From Trichoplusia ni (Eukaryota > Arthropoda > Insecta > Lepidoptera > Noctuidae): DNA of 64,000 bases. Shown piece by piece: positions 59,966-64,000 of the stretch. The position numbers and the translations under genes were made by a program. Within the stretch, counting starts at the first letter, position 1; each line of letters begins with the position of its first letter. The notes under the pieces were generated by a model. The model saw only the letters and a program-made list of their open reading frames with translations, searched no databases and had not been told where the DNA came from. Location: assembly GCF_003590095.1 (NCBI RefSeq), contig NC_039482.1, positions 7,395,657 through 7,459,656 on the forward strand. The letters run 5' to 3'.

Positions 59966-60207
59966 ACACTAGTAAAACTAGTAATGTTTTGGTGAACGAC
60001 ATTTTATTAACTTAGTACAATCTATCATTTATAATATTGTACAAAAACAACGATTGTATAAGGCATACCCAATTAACGACAGTTATACTAATAATGTGCG
60101 GCAAACGCCGCCAATTATGTTATGCCAATTATTTTGAATACAATTTTGTTTTTTCCCCAAAACCGAAAACGTCTCTACAATCAGTACAGACATTGCTGAT
60201 TATTAAC

Positions 60208-60295
60208 TCGCCGTATGGTGAAGTGCTTAATGACTCTGACTACAGTGACTACTATACCAGAGGTCGTAGATTCGAATCCAAGGACCAACACCTGT
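60208..60295 (+). repeat. Degenerate SINE family B head
   Basis: GTGAAGTGCTTAATGACTCTGACTAC, then AGAGGTCGTAGATTCGAATCC keeps the spacing of family B boxes A and B. Confidence 0.45.
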
Positions 60296-60791
60296 ATGCC
60301 TTAGTAGCAATTAATTATTTTCTATTGATAGTTTTTGTGTTGTAGCTCTGTTATCAGTAATGTGACTGTCTCAGCTTGTTGTCTTAAGTTCTGTGTAATT
60401 TATAGAATGCTGTGATTTGATGAAAGACTAACAAAGATTCATTACTCCACATTACTAGTATTCATTTGACTCTGTAGTGATCTAAAATGAAGAGAAAAAA
60501 GCCATTATTGATTAGATTTCAATACCGTAAGCATTGGGTCGGTCTGACAGCCCTTATAATAAAGAGATGTTCTTAACAATACATTATAAAGGTCTATTTT
60601 AGGCAGCACAATGACCCATCACAATACACCTATTAGCTGGGCAAGTGGGTATGTGGGCATAGACATAATACTTCTATAATAGGATCGTACAACACTCAAG
60701 GGAAGTGACAGATTATGTGAGAGCATTATCATTCAAGATATGTTGCGATGCAGAGGTTAGCTCATACATAAATAATATTTTTTAAATGCTA

Positions 60792-61078
60792 AAGGACTTG
60801 TTGCCCGCAACTTCGTCCGCGTGGTTAGAAGATATAAGTTAGGAATTTTGGAACGGAAGCCCTCGAAGATGAATATTTTTCCCCGTCTTTGCCACATTTT
60901 CCATTGTATCTTCGCTCTTATTAGTTGCAGCGTGATGTTATATAGCCTAAAACCTTCCTCGATGAATGGTCTATTCAACACAAAAAGATTTTTTCAATTT
61001 GAACCAGTAGTTCCTGAGATTAGCGCGTTCAAACAAACAAACAAACTCTCCAGCTTTATATATTAGTAAGTATAGATA
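60792..61078 (-). repeat. Family C element
   Basis: GGACTTGTTGCCCGCAACTT, GTCCGCGTGGTTAGAAGATA ... CAGCTTTATATATTAGTAAG, near full length. Confidence 0.65.
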
Positions 61079-61137
61079 CATATGGCAAGCAAAATTATAT
61101 TGTAAATTCTTTTAGAAGTATTTAATTCATTATTTAT

Positions 61138-61173
61138 TGTTAAGTAAGTTGTATGTACAACTCACTTAACAAT
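61138..61173. other. 36-nt hairpin
   Basis: TTGTTAAGTAAGTTGTA and TACAACTCACTTAACAA pair over 17 positions with one mismatch around a 2-nt centre. Not near a gene. Confidence 0.5.
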
Positions 61174-61334
61174 GCAACTTTTTTTAATGGGATGAGTTTA
61201 TCTTTTTCTTCGAATTCTTCTCTCTTTCCTTCTACCTTTGTTGTAGGTTCTTTCTATAGGTAAATAATTTTAATGTGTCCTTTTGCCTGAAAACTCAGTT
61301 TGAAATTTAACGCGACTAAAACCAATGTGAAACA

Positions 61335-61490
61335 GCAATAAGGTTAGTGGCTCTAAGTGCCCGGAAGACGTGGGTTCGATTCCCACCCAGAAAAATGTTT
61401 GTGGGGTGAACATAATTCATGCACACCATTTGTTCTGCTTCTGAGTGTAATTTATCTATAATTTGTATATATTTGAAGTTTCTTAGTAAA
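61335..61490 (+). repeat. SINE family B, diverged copy
   Basis: GTTAGTGGCTCTAAGTGCC, GACGTGGGTTCGATTCCCAC (box B), ACACCATTTGTTCTGCTTCT and GAGTGTAATTTATCTATAAT are collinear with the copy at 27841 read on minus. A further box-B-like GGTTCGATCCC lies at 61960. Confidence 0.65.
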
Positions 61491-62074
61491 AGCTTTGTTC
61501 AGGTTGAGGCTAGATGGCGTGGTATGCAATTTTTGAATATTGTTTTATAGTAATCGACGTCACAACCCAAAATAAAATAAAATGCATTTTTTATCAGTAA
61601 GTTCTTTTATAAGCTACGCTAGTTTCAAAAGCTCCAACCGACTATTGGTACGAATTTCGAAGCCGTTGAAGTTCAAATATAGGTAGGTATTAATGGACCT
61701 CAGAGGTCACAAGAGGCCTCATACAACATAACATGTTATTAGGCAGGAAGCTGTCACGAAATTAACAATACAGCCGGCAACAAAATGCGCTTAAAATAAT
61801 CGAATTTCAAAATAACCTTTCACAAATTATTCGGATTTTTTTTTTCATTAATGCAATTTATTTCAAACCATTTTATTTCGAATATGCTAAAATATTTTAA
61901 GCTCTTTCTAAATTTATCGATGTGGCCTTGCAATTCTTGGCATGGATGCAGTAGGTACAGGTTCGATCCCAACGCAGACAGAGTACCTGTGTGACTTTTT
62001 CAAAGTTATTTCTTTCTTAGTTATACTAAAAAGCCACCGACAAACGGTAAAAGAAAAAATCGCCAGAACGCATT

Positions 62075-62165
62075 GAGCTAACGTGGTGATCAATGCTCAA
62101 ACCTTACCTATACGGGAAGAGGCCTGTAACTCGCAGTGGGCCGCATATATACTGGTATTATTATT
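62075..62165 (+). repeat. LINE 3'-derived fragment
   Basis: GTGGTGATCAATGCTCAAAC, CTATACGGGAAGAGGCCTGT and GCAGTGGGCCGCATATATAC match the second half of 25010-25200. Confidence 0.5.
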
Positions 62166-63006
62166 ATATTAAACTGAGAATAACAATTACATGCCTTAAA
62201 TAAATATGGAACTTTTAAATCGGATTGTAATGACTTCTTTTGTTGAGTGTACCTACCTTCTTAGTCACTCAGTGTGCTAGCCTCCTTACTTAATCGCCAG
62301 GTGGCCATAGATTGTAATTAGCTACATTACATAGCTGCACGTTACACGGCCCTTTGACATTACTCATTAACCTTGCCATCACATTAACGCTGGTTCTTAT
62401 TCACTAATCTAACTGCTTACTTGACTCATCGCAAATAAATGTAACCTCATTTTTAAAGTAGTATTCATCGCTTGTTTTAACAAGGTACATCATTTTTTTT
62501 ACTAAACTAGAAAAAGGGTTTCGCTTTGACCTCTCGCGTGTGGCTGAAATAGTTTCAATGTTGGGTATAGAAGAAACAATTAGATTTAAAAAAAAAATGT
62601 TATAGATTGCATTGTCATCGGTCTTGAAGCTACCTAGAAAATTTTAATTACAATTACTGTTGGTAATTATACTAAACCGCAAGTATTGTTTTGTCTATGA
62701 TTAGAAATATTTTTGAATTTTCTCAATTTTCCATATTAACATGTGGGTAAATATTGCGACTGAGATTATGATTGTTATCCTTATAATAGTTTAGCACCCG
62801 CATTTTGTTAGGAAATTTTCATTGCAGGTTTTAGTTATTAATATTAAGTTATTTGAGGAAAATGCACGGCAGTACAGGAAAAACGGAAAGAGAGAGGCTT
62901 CTAAATTGGTATTTACAAGCTTGTAATAAAACTTTTGAGGAATGTATGGTGTAACTTATTGTCACTTATCTTCAGTAGTTGAAATGAAACATTAAAAATA
63001 TATAGC

Positions 63007-63270
63007 ACTAGCTGTTGCCCGCGACTTCGTCCGCGTGGTTAGAAGATATAAGTTATGATTTATACCTGCCCTATTTTTCTCACATTTTCCATTGTATCTT
63101 CGCTCCTATTAGTAGCAGCGTGATGATATATAGCCTATAACCTTCCTCGATGAATGGTCTATTCAACACAAAAAGAATTTTTCGATTTGGACTAGTAGTT
63201 CCTCAGATTAGCGCGTTCAAACACTTCAAACAAACAAACAAACTCTTCAGCTTTATATATTAGTATAGAT
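63007..63270 (-). repeat. Family C element, near consensus
   Basis: ACTAGCTGTTGCCCGCGACT, TCGTCCGCGTGGTTAGAAGA ... CTTTATATATTAGTATAGAT with (CAAA)n inside; among the least decayed copies. Confidence 0.7.
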
Positions 63271-64000
63271 TTAAATTATTGACATTTTATTAAAGCTTGC
63301 AAATTAGCTTATTTAAAGTTACGACGATTTCGAATTGGCAAAAAATCAGATAAGGATGAATTAAATGAAATAAAAATGAATTGTTAGATATACTTTGTAA
63401 TATTACCCGCTGCCCTACAAATAAAATAGGTCCTTTCTATTACTGGCACATATTGATGGGACAAAACCCGTTGGGAAATAAGACGGACTTACAAACTACA
63501 CCGCCGCCCCATCTCTCAGGAATATAATGTTTGCGCGAGATGAGTTTGAACTACAGAATTAAAAGTTTAATATTACTAGGCCTGAGTCACTCTAGAGGTT
63601 TTATTTAATTATGATGGGCTGTTGTTAGCCTGTGAGTTAATTATGCATTAGTATCGTGGGTAGTAACTATGTAACTAGACTAGGTAGGGAGACTTTTGCC
63701 TTGAATTTGCTAAAACACAAGAAGAAAAAAAGGGCGTCGCTTTTCGACAACGGCAATAGAATTTTGGTAACTGTAGGAACGATCCTTATTAAACCTCGAC
63801 TTCAAAAAGCAGGAAGTTCTCTGGGAAGTTGTCTGTATCTTTTGCACTGGTTTTGTCATTATTTTTTCGTTTTACGTGAAACAGCGTCATGAAACAGCGT
63901 CATTTAGTGGAATAAAAATCACATCAATTTTAGTCATTAATTTGATGTCTTGTTCCCGAAAAAGGAAACAGTGACCGATGTCACTTCTATGTTGTGGAGT
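63271..64000. other. AT-rich spacer, nothing recognised
   Basis: No gene or repeat was recognised. A duplicated phrase 'GAAACAGCGTCAT' at about 63880-63903 is the only local structure seen. Confidence 0.3.

Noticed and set aside
13006..61490. tRNA-like boxes A and B as possible tRNA genes
   Set aside because: They belong to SINE copies with long non-tRNA bodies, and no complete cloverleaf with acceptor stem was found.
1..64000. CRISPR arrays, operons, riboswitches, bacterial promoters
   Set aside because: No regular repeat-spacer array or prokaryotic gene organisation; spliced genes and TE content are eukaryotic.

Overview
The window is animal nuclear DNA and most likely a moth (Lepidoptera, probably noctuoid). 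The background is AT-rich, genes are split by short introns with GT..AG borders, and the spacer DNA is packed with interspersed repeats of types familiar from lepidopteran genomes: tRNA-derived SINEs, 'GTTGCCCGCGACTTCGTCC'-type elements and truncated LINEs. No bacterial operon, CRISPR array, rRNA or intact tRNA gene was seen. The species call is inference from repeat style and protein similarity, not from a search.

Left part (1-11.3 kb) holds two host genes arranged head to head. On the minus strand, 11 exons (8519 down to the window edge at 1) join in frame into at least 1,115 residues of a SYCP2-like synaptonemal-complex lateral-element protein. On the plus strand, 9463-10656 is a single-exon ceramide glucosyltransferase (GlcT/UGCG type). 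Its start codon overlaps the stop of a short upstream ORF. They share a spacer of about 0.94 kb with an E2F-like site.

11-27 kb is repeat-rich spacer. It holds a 5'-truncated jockey-like LINE with RNase H and a 13-bp target duplication; a Penelope-like element reduced to its GIY-YIG endonuclease between roughly 200-bp inverted repeats with a 13-bp target duplication; and a 525-bp hAT-type MITE with an 8-bp target duplication. At 26186-24943 (minus) three exons join in phase into a 131-residue zinc-finger/acidic protein.

27.7-43.6 kb contains a 5.3-kb sequence present twice, almost base for base (27706-33040 and 38277-43612). Between the copies lie a 1000-N assembly gap and a full-length P element (34042-38276). 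The element has imperfect terminal inverted repeats and a five-exon, uninterrupted 930-residue THAP/P transposase. The first copy looks like the empty insertion site of the second, so the simplest reading is one locus from two haplotypes laid end to end: a heterozygous P insertion plus a false duplication.

43.6-64 kb has no gene I can support. It is a mosaic of SINEs, Helitron-like/MITE copies, LINE 3' fragments, a 150-bp solo Penelope-like element with a 12-bp target duplication, and a few long hairpins.
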